A stretch of DNA of 5,394 nt from an uncultured Gemmatimonadota bacterium (GTDB taxonomy: Bacteria; Gemmatimonadota; Gemmatimonadetes; Gemmatimonadales; Gemmatimonadaceae). The stretch is taken from positions 1 through 5,394 of the forward strand of contig CAMLIU010000149.1 in assembly GCA_946479995.1 (NCBI GenBank). The letters are read 5' to 3'. The notes under the pieces were generated by a model. That model had not been told where the DNA came from. It did not search any database and saw only the letters and a list, made by a program, of their open reading frames with translations. Below, one piece after another: positions 1-5,394 of the stretch (its first letter is position 1; each line of letters opens with the position of its first letter). A program made the position numbers and the translations under genes.

Positions 1-812
1 AGGCGTCCGCGCATCGTGTTCTGGATCGTCTGCGGCTGCTCGAAGATCTCCTTGAGCATGAAGTGGTCGAAGCCGCCCTTCTCGATCTGGTCCAGGTCCC
101 AGTCGATGCGGCTTACCCCCTTCTTCACCGTCTGCGCGTTCAGGTCGCATACCCGGTAGCCGTCGCGCGTCACGATCGCCATCTCGCCGTCATCCAGGTA
201 GACCACCTGGCGCGTGTGCTGGAGGATCGCCGCCACGTCGCTCGCCACGTAGTTCTCCCCCTCGCCGATCCCGATCAGCAGGGGGCTCCCCTTCCGCGCC
301 GCGACGATCTTGTCCGGATCCTTCGCCGAGATCACGGCGATGCCGTAGGTCCCCTCCACCAGGGCCAGTGCATCGATCACCGCCTCCTCGAGGTTGCCGT
401 CGAACGCCGCCTCGATCAGGTGCGCCAGCACTTCCGTGTCGGTATCGGACACGAACTTGTGCCCCGTCTTCTGGAGCATCGCGCGCAGCGGGCCGTAGTT
501 CTCGATGATCCCGTTGTGGACCACGGAGATGGTGCCCGTGCAGTCCGTGTGCGGGTGCGCATTGCACTCGTTGGGCGGCCCGTGGGTGGCCCAGCGCGTG
601 TGCGCGATCCCCACCTCGCCATGAATCGGATGGCTCCCGATCACCGACTCGAGCATGGCGATCTTCCCCTTCGCCTTCCGTGTCTCGAGGCCGTTGCCGT
701 TCATCAGCGACACGCCGGCCGAGTCATACCCCCGATATTCCAGCCGCTTGAGGCCGTCCACGAGGAGCGATGTCGCCTCCCGCTTTCCGATGTACCCGAC
801 GATACCGCACAT
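1..812 (-). CDS. glmS: Glutamine-fructose-6-phosphate aminotransferase (isomerising), N-terminal part, cut by window edge
   Basis: Cytoplasmic enzyme making glucosamine-6-phosphate from fructose-6-phosphate and glutamine, the first step towards UDP-GlcNAc. The visible 270 residues cover the whole glutaminase domain (about 1-240) and the linker into the first SIS isomerase domain. The protein starts MCGIVGYIG, so Cys2 becomes the N-terminal nucleophile once Met is removed. Further family motifs are EYRGYDSAG (25-33), HTRWATHG (71-78), HNGIIENYG (99-107), SDTDTEV (122-128) and, near the end, HFMLKEIFEQP, which matches the pre-SIS linker. About 340 residues of the usual 600 or so lie beyond the left edge. 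The ATG at 812 is fixed by the catalytic Cys and by a GAGAGGA ribosome-binding site 7 bases upstream. It lies 21 bases after the glmM-like gene, surely in one operon. That short spacer leaves no room for a glmS ribozyme leader. No damage is seen in the visible part. Identification is very secure. Confidence 0.97.
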   Translation of the reverse strand, partial: MCGIVGYIGKREATSLLVDGLKRLEYRGYDSAGVSLMNGNGLETRKAKGKIAMLESVIGSHPIHGEVGIAHTRWATHGPPNECNAHPHTDCTGTISVVHNGIIENYGPLRAMLQKTGHKFVSDTDTEVLAHLIEAAFDGNLEEAVIDALALVEGTYGIAVISAKDPDKIVAARKGSPLLIGIGEGENYVASDVAAILQHTRQVVYLDDGEMAIVTRDGYRVCDLNAQTVKKGVSRIDWDLDQIEKGGFDHFMLKEIFEQPQTIQNTMRGR

Positions 813-819
813 GTGGCCA

Positions 820-826
820 TCCTCTC
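820..826 (-). promoter_or_regulatory. Ribosome-binding site of glmS
   Basis: The minus strand reads GAGAGGA, then 7 bases, then the ATG at 812. It lies inside the 21-base glmM-glmS spacer and supports the MCGIVGYIG start. An ATG at 818-820 is out of frame with glmS and too close to this site, so it is not the start. The small CTCTC-T-GAGAG inverted repeat at 822-832 overlaps the site. It is probably incidental, because it has no U-tract and only 5-bp arms. Confidence 0.75.
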
Positions 827-833
827 TGAGAGA

Positions 834-2228
834 TCAGTTCCGTGCGGCGGCGCCGCCCAGTGCATCCAGTGGCTCCCGTGACCGTCGGACCAGCTCCCGC
901 GCACCGGTCTCGTCCGGCGCCTCGGCAATCACGCGGACGATGGGCTCCGTCCCCGACGGACGGACGTGCACCCACCGATCCTTCCACGACAGCCGCAGAC
1001 CATCCTGCCGGTCCGCCGTCGCGTCGCCGAACGCCGACTCGAGCGCACCATAGACCTTGTCCAGGCTCGCGTCCGGACGCGGGAGCTTGTCCTTCACGAT
1101 CACGTACTTCGGCGAAGCAGCCACGATCTCCGACAGCGGCCGCTGCTCCTCCAGCAGCAATTGCAGGAGAAGGGCCGCGCCAACGGGAGCGTCGCGCCCC
1201 AGGTGCAGCTCGGGGAGGATGACCCCGCCATTTCCCTCCCCACCCACGGCCGCGCCGACCTCGCGCATGCGCACGGCCACGTTCACCTCCCCCACCGGGG
1301 CACGCACCATCTCCACCCCGGCGTCGCGAGCTGCATCTTCTACCACCAGGCTCGTCGAGAGGTTCGTCACCAGCGGCCCGCGGCGGTGCCGGAGGACGAC
1401 GCGCGCCGCCAGCGCCAGCGTGTAGTCCTCGCCGATCGCCTTGCCCGCGTCGCTCACCAGCGCCAGGCGATCCACGTCGGGATCCACCGCGAACCCGATG
1501 TCGGCTCCGTTCTCGCGCACCAGGCGCTCGAGCTCGCCAAGGTTTTCGGCCACCGGCTCCGGCTCCCGCGGGAAGCGCCCGTCCGGCTCCATGTTGATCG
1601 CCACCACCTCGCACCCGAGCCGCTCCAGGAGCGCCGGCATCACCGTCGCTCCCGCGCCGCGCACGCAGTCCAGCGCCACCTTGAACCGGCGCGCCCGGAT
1701 CTTCTGGACGTCCACATAAGGAATTGCCAGCACCGCCGAGATGTGCCGCGCCGCTGCCTCCTCGTCGCGCGTCACGCTCCCGATCTCGTCCCACGCCGCG
1801 TAGGGGATGCCCGTCTCGATCAGCGCGCGCATCGCCGCACCTTCGGCCGCTTCCAGGAACAACCCGCTCGCCCCGATGCACTTGAGCGCATTCCACTCGA
1901 TCGGGTTGTGGCTCGCCGAGAGCATGAGGCCCCCCGCCGCGTGATGGTGCTCCACCGACAGCTGGCAGCCGGGCGTCGTCGTGAGGCCGATGTCGATGAC
2001 GTCGCACCCGACGAGCTGCAGGGTGCCGACCACGATCCGGTGGAACATCGGGCCGGAGACACGACTGTCCCGCCCCACCACGATCCTGCGCGAGTTTCCC
2101 TGACCGATGGACCAGGCGCCGAAGGCGGCTGCGTAGCGCGCCACGACCTCCGGGGTGAGCGATTCCCCGACACGCCCCCGGATCCCGGACACGCTGACCA
2201 TCAGTCCCCCGCCTGCGCCACCAGCCAT
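834..2228 (-). CDS. glmM: Phosphoglucosamine mutase, archaeal-type alpha-D-phosphohexomutase
   Basis: This 464-residue cytoplasmic phosphohexomutase most likely converts glucosamine-6-phosphate to glucosamine-1-phosphate for UDP-GlcNAc synthesis. Four-domain family motifs are in order: SGIRGRVGE (14-22), VGRDSRVSG (51-59), the phosphoserine loop SASHNP with catalytic Ser106, the metal loop DPDVDR with Asp249, Asp251 and Asp253, the sugar loop GGEGNGG (329-335), and the phosphate-binding RPSGTEP (423-429). Length is normal. The loops DPDVDR and GEGNGG resemble the archaeal GlmM/phosphomannomutase branch, not E. coli-type GlmM, which carries DGDGDR and a GEQSGH-like loop. The glucosamine assignment rests mainly on the glmS gene 21 bases downstream; phosphomannomutase or phosphoglucomutase activity is the alternative. 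The start at 2228 is preferred over the in-frame ATG at 2201 (Met10), because 2228 has a GAGAGGA site at 7 bases, identical to that of glmS. Family assignment is near certain, substrate likely. Confidence 0.9.
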   Translation of the reverse strand: MAGGAGGGLMVSVSGIRGRVGESLTPEVVARYAAAFGAWSIGQGNSRRIVVGRDSRVSGPMFHRIVVGTLQLVGCDVIDIGLTTTPGCQLSVEHHHAAGGLMLSASHNPIEWNALKCIGASGLFLEAAEGAAMRALIETGIPYAAWDEIGSVTRDEEAAARHISAVLAIPYVDVQKIRARRFKVALDCVRGAGATVMPALLERLGCEVVAINMEPDGRFPREPEPVAENLGELERLVRENGADIGFAVDPDVDRLALVSDAGKAIGEDYTLALAARVVLRHRRGPLVTNLSTSLVVEDAARDAGVEMVRAPVGEVNVAVRMREVGAAVGGEGNGGVILPELHLGRDAPVGAALLLQLLLEEQRPLSEIVAASPKYVIVKDKLPRPDASLDKVYGALESAFGDATADRQDGLRLSWKDRWVHVRPSGTEPIVRVIAEAPDETGARELVRRSREPLDALGGAAARN

Positions 2229-2235
2229 GACTCTT

Positions 2236-2242
2236 TCCTCTC
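2236..2242 (-). promoter_or_regulatory. Ribosome-binding site of the glmM-like gene
   Basis: The minus strand reads GAGAGGA, 7 bases, then ATG at 2228. Heptamer and spacing are identical to those before glmS. It favours the long start over Met10 at 2201, although a G-run a few bases before 2201 could also serve weakly. Confidence 0.7.
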
Positions 2243-2261
2243 TCGATAGTCTTGAAGGCGT

Positions 2262-2289
2262 AAGCTACCCGGCCCGTCCGGTCCGGCAA
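2262..2289 (-). promoter_or_regulatory. Candidate promoter of the glmM-glmS operon
   Basis: On the minus strand, TTGCCG (2284-2289) and TAGCTT (2262-2267) are separated by 16 bases, a sigma-70-like layout. Matches to consensus are 4 of 6 and 3 of 6. Transcription would start near 2255, leaving about 27 untranslated bases, enough for the ribosome-binding site. In GC-rich DNA such weak matches can occur by chance, so this is a guess from position and layout. Confidence 0.28.
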
Positions 2290-2363
2290 AGCGCGACAGC
2301 GCCCCGCCGCCGCACCTGACCCCTACCATCCCGACTGCCCTGCGCGCCGCGACTCGCTTTCCC

Positions 2364-4067
2364 GTGCGCCTGAAGATGGCGGCCCTCGCCGGCGCCGCCG
2401 TCGTGCTCACGCTCACCCTGCTCCTCTACCCGACCTTCGTGAAGGTCAGGGGCGCGCTCGCCCGTGGACAGGGCGCGCGCCTCGTCGCCATCGCCCAGAA
2501 CGCCGACGAGCAGCTACCCGACGACTTCGTGCTCGCGCTGGGCTGGCAGGTGGCGGACAGCGCCGCCCTGACCCCGATGGTGCGCGACGTCATCCGTCGC
2601 GCGCGCGAGGCCAACAACGACGTCCTCGGTGCCGGCAACGAGCTGGTGTCGCTCGATGTGGTGGCCCGCGATGCCACCGGCCAGTTCCACTACGTGCTGC
2701 AGAGCGAGCGTGCCACCTCCTCCGGCGAGGCGTGGGCGCCGGTGGACCTGCTCGACGAGCTGGTCGCCAGCGGGCAGAGCGGGGCCACCAACGTCTACGA
2801 GGCCAGCGGCGATCCCGTCATCGCCGGCGCGGCGCCCATCCTTGCCGCCGATCGGCGAGTCATCGGGGCCGTGATTGCCACCGGACGCGCCGACGGCCTC
2901 CTCGCCGAGGCGCGTCGCGCCGTGTTCGACCTCGGCGTCTACGCCGCCATCGCCTTCGTCGTCGCCGTCACCCTCGCCTTCTGGGGCGCCACGCGGCTCA
3001 CGCGCGGCATGTTCGACCTGTCGCAGCAGGCGGAGCGTGTGGCCCGCGGCCAGCTCCGCCAGGAGCTGGGCTTCGAGTCGGACGACGAAGTCGGCCTCCT
3101 CGCCGATTCCTTCCGCGAGATGACGGCGGGCCTTCGCGCCCTCGTCTCCGAGCTCGACGTGAGCGCCACTGACGTGGCCGCGACCGCCGAGCAGCTCGCC
3201 GCGAGCGCCGAGCAGATCACCGCCTCCACCGAGCAGGTCTCCGGCGCCGCGGGCACCATCGCCGAGGCGGCGTCGTCGCAGACGCGCGGCATCGGCACCG
3301 CCTCCGATACGTCCGGGCGCGTGGCCCACCGCAGCGTCGCCGTGGCCAGCCACGCCGAGCAGGCCCGCAACGCCGCCGACGTTGCCCAGCGCACCACGCG
3401 CCGCGGCACCGTGGCCGCCGCCCAGGCGCTCGAGGCGATGGCGGAGATCAGCAAGGTCACCGGAGCCGCCGTTCCCGCCGTGGTCGAGCTGGGCGAGAAG
3501 TCGCAGCGCATCGGCAAGATCACCGACGCCATCGCCGCCATCGCACGTCAGACCAACCTGCTCGCCCTCAACGCCGCCATCGAGGCGGCGCGCGCCGGCG
3601 AGCACGGCAAGGGCTTCGCCGTCGTCGCCGACGAGGTGCGCAAGCTCGCCGGCGAGAGCGCGCGCGCCCTCGAGCAGATCCGCAAGCTCGCCGCCGAGAT
3701 CCGCGCCAGCGCCGTACGCACCGAGGAGCAGATCCTCGCCGCCAGCGATCGCGTCGCCGCCGGGGAAAGCATCATCCGCGCATCCGCCGACGCGCTGACC
3801 CAGATCGACCGCGAGATCACCGGGGCGCGTGCCGCGGTTGACCGCATCGTCGAGGCGGCAGACGCGCAGCGCGGCGAAGCCGAGATGCTCGCCGGCGAGA
3901 TCGAGGCGCTCGCCAGCTCCGCCGAGACCAACGCCGCCACGGCCCAGCAGGTGAGCGCGGTCGTCCAGCAGCAGACGGCCGGCATGGCCAGCATCGCGTC
4001 GAGCAGCCAGCAGCTCGCGCTGGTGGCCGAACGACTGAAGGGATCGCTCCGCCGCTTCGAGCTGTAG
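2364..4067 (+). CDS. Methyl-accepting chemotaxis protein, transmembrane, with single extracytoplasmic sensor domain
   Basis: An inner-membrane receptor of 567 residues that would signal through CheW/CheA. Order of parts: short basic N-terminus (Arg2, Lys4), first membrane helix at about 6-26, extracytoplasmic sensor at about 28-187, second membrane helix at about 189-209, HAMP at about 210-263, then a long helical signalling domain. The hairpin tip is clear (392-429, with [19 protein letters not shown] and [12 protein letters not shown]), the most conserved part of the family. The sensor, with [11 protein letters not shown] and a following IGAVIATGR strand, looks like a single Cache-type domain, but its ligand cannot be read. 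Each arm of the hairpin is about 21 heptads, longer than E. coli Tsr. The C-terminus (SLRRFEL) lacks a CheR-binding pentapeptide. The GTG at 2364 has no Shine-Dalgarno sequence; the ATG at 2376 (Met5) is an alternative, and the frame is open upstream to a stop at 2253. No che gene adjoins it. Family is certain, start less so. Confidence 0.95.
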   Translation: MRLKMAALAGAAVVLTLTLLLYPTFVKVRGALARGQGARLVAIAQNADEQLPDDFVLALGWQVADSAALTPMVRDVIRRAREANNDVLGAGNELVSLDVVARDATGQFHYVLQSERATSSGEAWAPVDLLDELVASGQSGATNVYEASGDPVIAGAAPILAADRRVIGAVIATGRADGLLAEARRAVFDLGVYAAIAFVVAVTLAFWGATRLTRGMFDLSQQAERVARGQLRQELGFESDDEVGLLADSFREMTAGLRALVSELDVSATDVAATAEQLAASAEQITASTEQVSGAAGTIAEAASSQTRGIGTASDTSGRVAHRSVAVASHAEQARNAADVAQRTTRRGTVAAAQALEAMAEISKVTGAAVPAVVELGEKSQRIGKITDAIAAIARQTNLLALNAAIEAARAGEHGKGFAVVADEVRKLAGESARALEQIRKLAAEIRASAVRTEEQILAASDRVAAGESIIRASADALTQIDREITGARAAVDRIVEAADAQRGEAEMLAGEIEALASSAETNAATAQQVSAVVQQQTAGMASIASSSQQLALVAERLKGSLRRFEL

Positions 4068-4084
4068 CGCCCCGTCGTTAGCAT

Positions 4085-4101
4085 TCGCTCATCGTGAGCG
4101 A
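4085..4101 (+). repeat. Perfect 7-bp inverted repeat across the ligase start codon
   Basis: TCGCTCA (4085-4091), loop TCG (4092-4094), TGAGCGA (4095-4101). The G of the proposed GTG start (4094) lies in the loop and the following codons lie in the right arm. No T-run follows, so it does not look like an intrinsic terminator for the receptor gene. It could act as an RNA hairpin that limits or exposes translation start, or as a small operator. A chance origin is possible at this size. Confidence 0.45.
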
Positions 4102-5394
4102 TCCACTTGCACTCCTGCCGCTGGCGCTCGCTGCCGGCGGGGGCCGGCTGCGCGCCGCCGGCGACAGCACCGAATACGAGACGCAGCAGCTCGTCGCCGC
4201 CGGCCTGACGCTGCTGCAGCGCAGCGCCTCGCTCGTGCGCGCCTTGAGCGGAAAGCGGTCGGCGATCCTGCTCCCCACGTCACCGGTCTTCCTCACCGCG
4301 CTGGCAGCAAGCGAGGGCCACGGCGCCGTGCTCGTCAACCCGCTCGCTGCACCGGCGGAGATCGCCTTCCAGTGTCGCGACGCCAACGTCGGCGCCCTGT
4401 TCACGAACTCCGCGTTCGCGGCACGCGCGCCGAAGGACGTCGTCGTCGTGCTGCTCGACGATGCGCCACGAGCCGCGCGCGTGATCAGCAACGGCTCCTC
4501 GCGCGACGTGGATCTCGGCTCGCACTTCGGGCTGTCGCTGGAGGGGGAGCGTGACGTTCCCGGCCGCGACGAGGAGGCAGCGGTCGTCTATACGTCCGCC
4601 ATGCGAGGAACGCCCCTCGGTGCCGTGCTCACGCACGCGAACCTGCTCGCCAACGCGCGATCCACGATGGAAGCCGCTTCGAACACCGCCGGCGATCACG
4701 TGCTCGCGTTGCTTCCCTTCGCGCACCTGTTCGGCCTCACCGTCACCGCCAGCGCGCCCCTGCTCGCCGGCGCCCGCGTCACGACGATGGACCGCTTCAA
4801 TCCGGTGAAAGCAGCCGAACTTCTCGCGGACGGCATCACCGAGGTGGTAGGCGTGCCATCGGTGTTCATGGCCCTCCTCTCCGCCTTCGAACGCAGCGGC
4901 GTGAAGGTTCGCGGCTCGGCGCTGCGGCTCTGCATCTGTGGTGGGGCGCCCCTCGCGCGCGAGCTCCAGGATCGCTGGGCCGACGCGACCGGTGTGGAGC
5001 TGCGCCAGGGCTATGGGCTCACCGAGGGCGCGCCGGTGTGCCTGTTCAACCGGGTGCAGCTGCCCAATGCCCGCGGCACGCTCGGCGTCCCCTTGCCTGG
5101 CGTGGAGGTCGCTGTCCTTCCGCCGGCGGCGTGGACAGAGTCAGGAATCTCCTCGGACGTACACGGGTCGCCGGGCATCACTCCGCTCCCGGACGGTGAG
5201 GGCGGCGAGATCTGCGTGCGCGGCCCGAACGTCTCCCCCGGCTACCTGCACGGCGATGATGCCGGACTGCCACGCCGCGATGGCTGGCTCTGCACCGGCG
5301 ACGCCGGCCGCCGCCATGCAGATGGCACGGTGACCTTCATCGGCGTGCTCAAGCCCATGTTCACGCGCAACGGCTTCAACGTCTACCCGCGCGA
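4094..5394 (+). CDS. ANL-superfamily AMP-forming acyl-CoA synthetase-like protein with altered ATP motifs, cut by window edge
   Basis: The visible 433 residues cover the large N-terminal domain and the hinge into the small C-terminal domain of an adenylate-forming acyl ligase. Such enzymes activate a carboxylic acid as acyl-AMP and pass it to CoA or a carrier protein. Motifs in order: P-loop position YTSAMRGTPLG (166-176), LTHANLLAN, the LPFAHLFGL helix motif, CICGGAPL, QGYGLTEG (305-312), EICVRGPN, GYL, TGD (401-403), and GVLKPMFTRNGFNVYP (417-432). The P-loop departs from the usual YTSGTTGxPKG: Gly to Ala, Thr-Thr to Met-Arg, and Lys to Leu175. The hinge motif lacks the usual Arg (Val418) and has Pro421 after Lys420. 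The TGD Asp and the YGLTE Glu are kept. The GTG at 4094 is the first possible start after an in-frame stop at 4079. It has no Shine-Dalgarno sequence and lies 26 bases after the receptor gene, so co-transcription is likely. The catalytic Lys region lies off the edge. Family sure; substrate and activity unknown. Confidence 0.88.
   Translation, partial: MSDPLALLPLALAAGGGRLRAAGDSTEYETQQLVAAGLTLLQRSASLVRALSGKRSAILLPTSPVFLTALAASEGHGAVLVNPLAAPAEIAFQCRDANVGALFTNSAFAARAPKDVVVVLLDDAPRAARVISNGSSRDVDLGSHFGLSLEGERDVPGRDEEAAVVYTSAMRGTPLGAVLTHANLLANARSTMEAASNTAGDHVLALLPFAHLFGLTVTASAPLLAGARVTTMDRFNPVKAAELLADGITEVVGVPSVFMALLSAFERSGVKVRGSALRLCICGGAPLARELQDRWADATGVELRQGYGLTEGAPVCLFNRVQLPNARGTLGVPLPGVEVAVLPPAAWTESGISSDVHGSPGITPLPDGEGGEICVRGPNVSPGYLHGDDAGLPRRDGWLCTGDAGRRHADGTVTFIGVLKPMFTRNGFNVYPR

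Larger units (their letters stand above)
2229..2363. other. Divergent intergenic region between the glmM-like gene and the chemotaxis receptor gene
   Basis: This 135-base spacer separates two divergently transcribed units and should contain both promoters. On the minus side there is a good ribosome-binding site and a weak -35/-10 pair. On the plus side TACCAT (2324-2329) resembles a -10 box about 35 bases before the GTG, but no matching -35 and no Shine-Dalgarno sequence is visible. A GTCCG direct repeat (2276-2285 region) sits in the G+C-rich stretch. No sigma-28-like flagellar promoter, riboswitch or terminator was recognised. Confidence 0.5.

Noticed and set aside
813..833. glmS ribozyme or riboswitch before glmS
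   Set aside because: The spacer is only 21 bases and is filled by the ribosome-binding site; the ribozyme needs well over 100 bases.
63..881. Plus-strand open frame (272 codons) antisense to glmS
   Set aside because: The opposite strand encodes an unmistakable GlmS glutaminase domain.
966..2249. Long plus-strand open frame (427 codons) antisense to the glmM-like gene
   Set aside because: It lies opposite a gene with all the motifs of its family, its product is rich in Arg, His and Ala with no recognisable domain, and such shadow frames are expected in DNA of this GC content.
724..2289. Minus-strand open frame (521 codons) in another frame over the glmM-like gene
   Set aside because: Low-complexity Gly/Arg-rich translation overlapping both glmM and the start of glmS; a frame shadow.
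3181..3240. Tandem repeat in the receptor gene (recurring GAGCAG units)
   Set aside because: It reflects the heptad pattern of the coiled coil (AEQ..AS..EQ), with diverged bases between units, and is not a DNA repeat in its own right.
2514..3605. Minus-strand open frame (363 codons) antisense to the chemoreceptor
   Set aside because: Gly/Ala/His-rich product without domains, opposite a certain gene; a shadow caused by C/G third positions.
4085..4101. Intrinsic terminator after the chemoreceptor gene
   Set aside because: The stem is not followed by a T-run and overlaps the next start codon.

Overview
The window is GC-rich (about 70% by eye) bacterial chromosomal DNA. It holds four protein-coding genes in two divergent pairs, with almost no non-coding space. 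No RNA gene, CRISPR array, insertion sequence, prophage or integration site was seen. GC content, heavy C/G third-position codon use and the gene set (an archaeal-type phosphoglucosamine mutase beside glmS, an isolated methyl-accepting protein, an acyl ligase) would suit a Gemmatimonadota-like soil or freshwater bacterium. That placement is inference and weak.

Left half, minus strand (1-2228): a phosphoglucosamine-mutase-type phosphohexomutase gene (glmM-like, complete) is followed after 21 bases by glmS (its first 270 codons; the rest runs off the left edge). Together they form the amino-sugar entry route to UDP-GlcNAc, which feeds peptidoglycan and lipopolysaccharide: GlmS makes glucosamine-6-phosphate from fructose-6-phosphate and glutamine, and GlmM isomerises it to glucosamine-1-phosphate. 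Both genes carry the same ribosome-binding heptamer at the same distance from ATG, which fixes both starts.

Middle (2229-2363): a 135-base divergent intergenic region with a weak candidate promoter for the glmM-glmS operon and no clear signal for the rightward gene.

Right half, plus strand (2364-5394): a complete transmembrane methyl-accepting chemotaxis protein with a short extracytoplasmic sensor domain, HAMP and a long signalling coiled coil. After 26 bases comes an ANL-superfamily (AMP-forming acyl-CoA synthetase-like) enzyme cut by the right edge. Both appear to start at GTG without a Shine-Dalgarno sequence, and a perfect 7-bp hairpin lies across the second start. The ligase keeps its overall fold motifs but lacks residues normally conserved in the ATP-binding P-loop and in the hinge motif. 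It is the most unusual item here. I found no clear sign of a wholly new multi-gene system.
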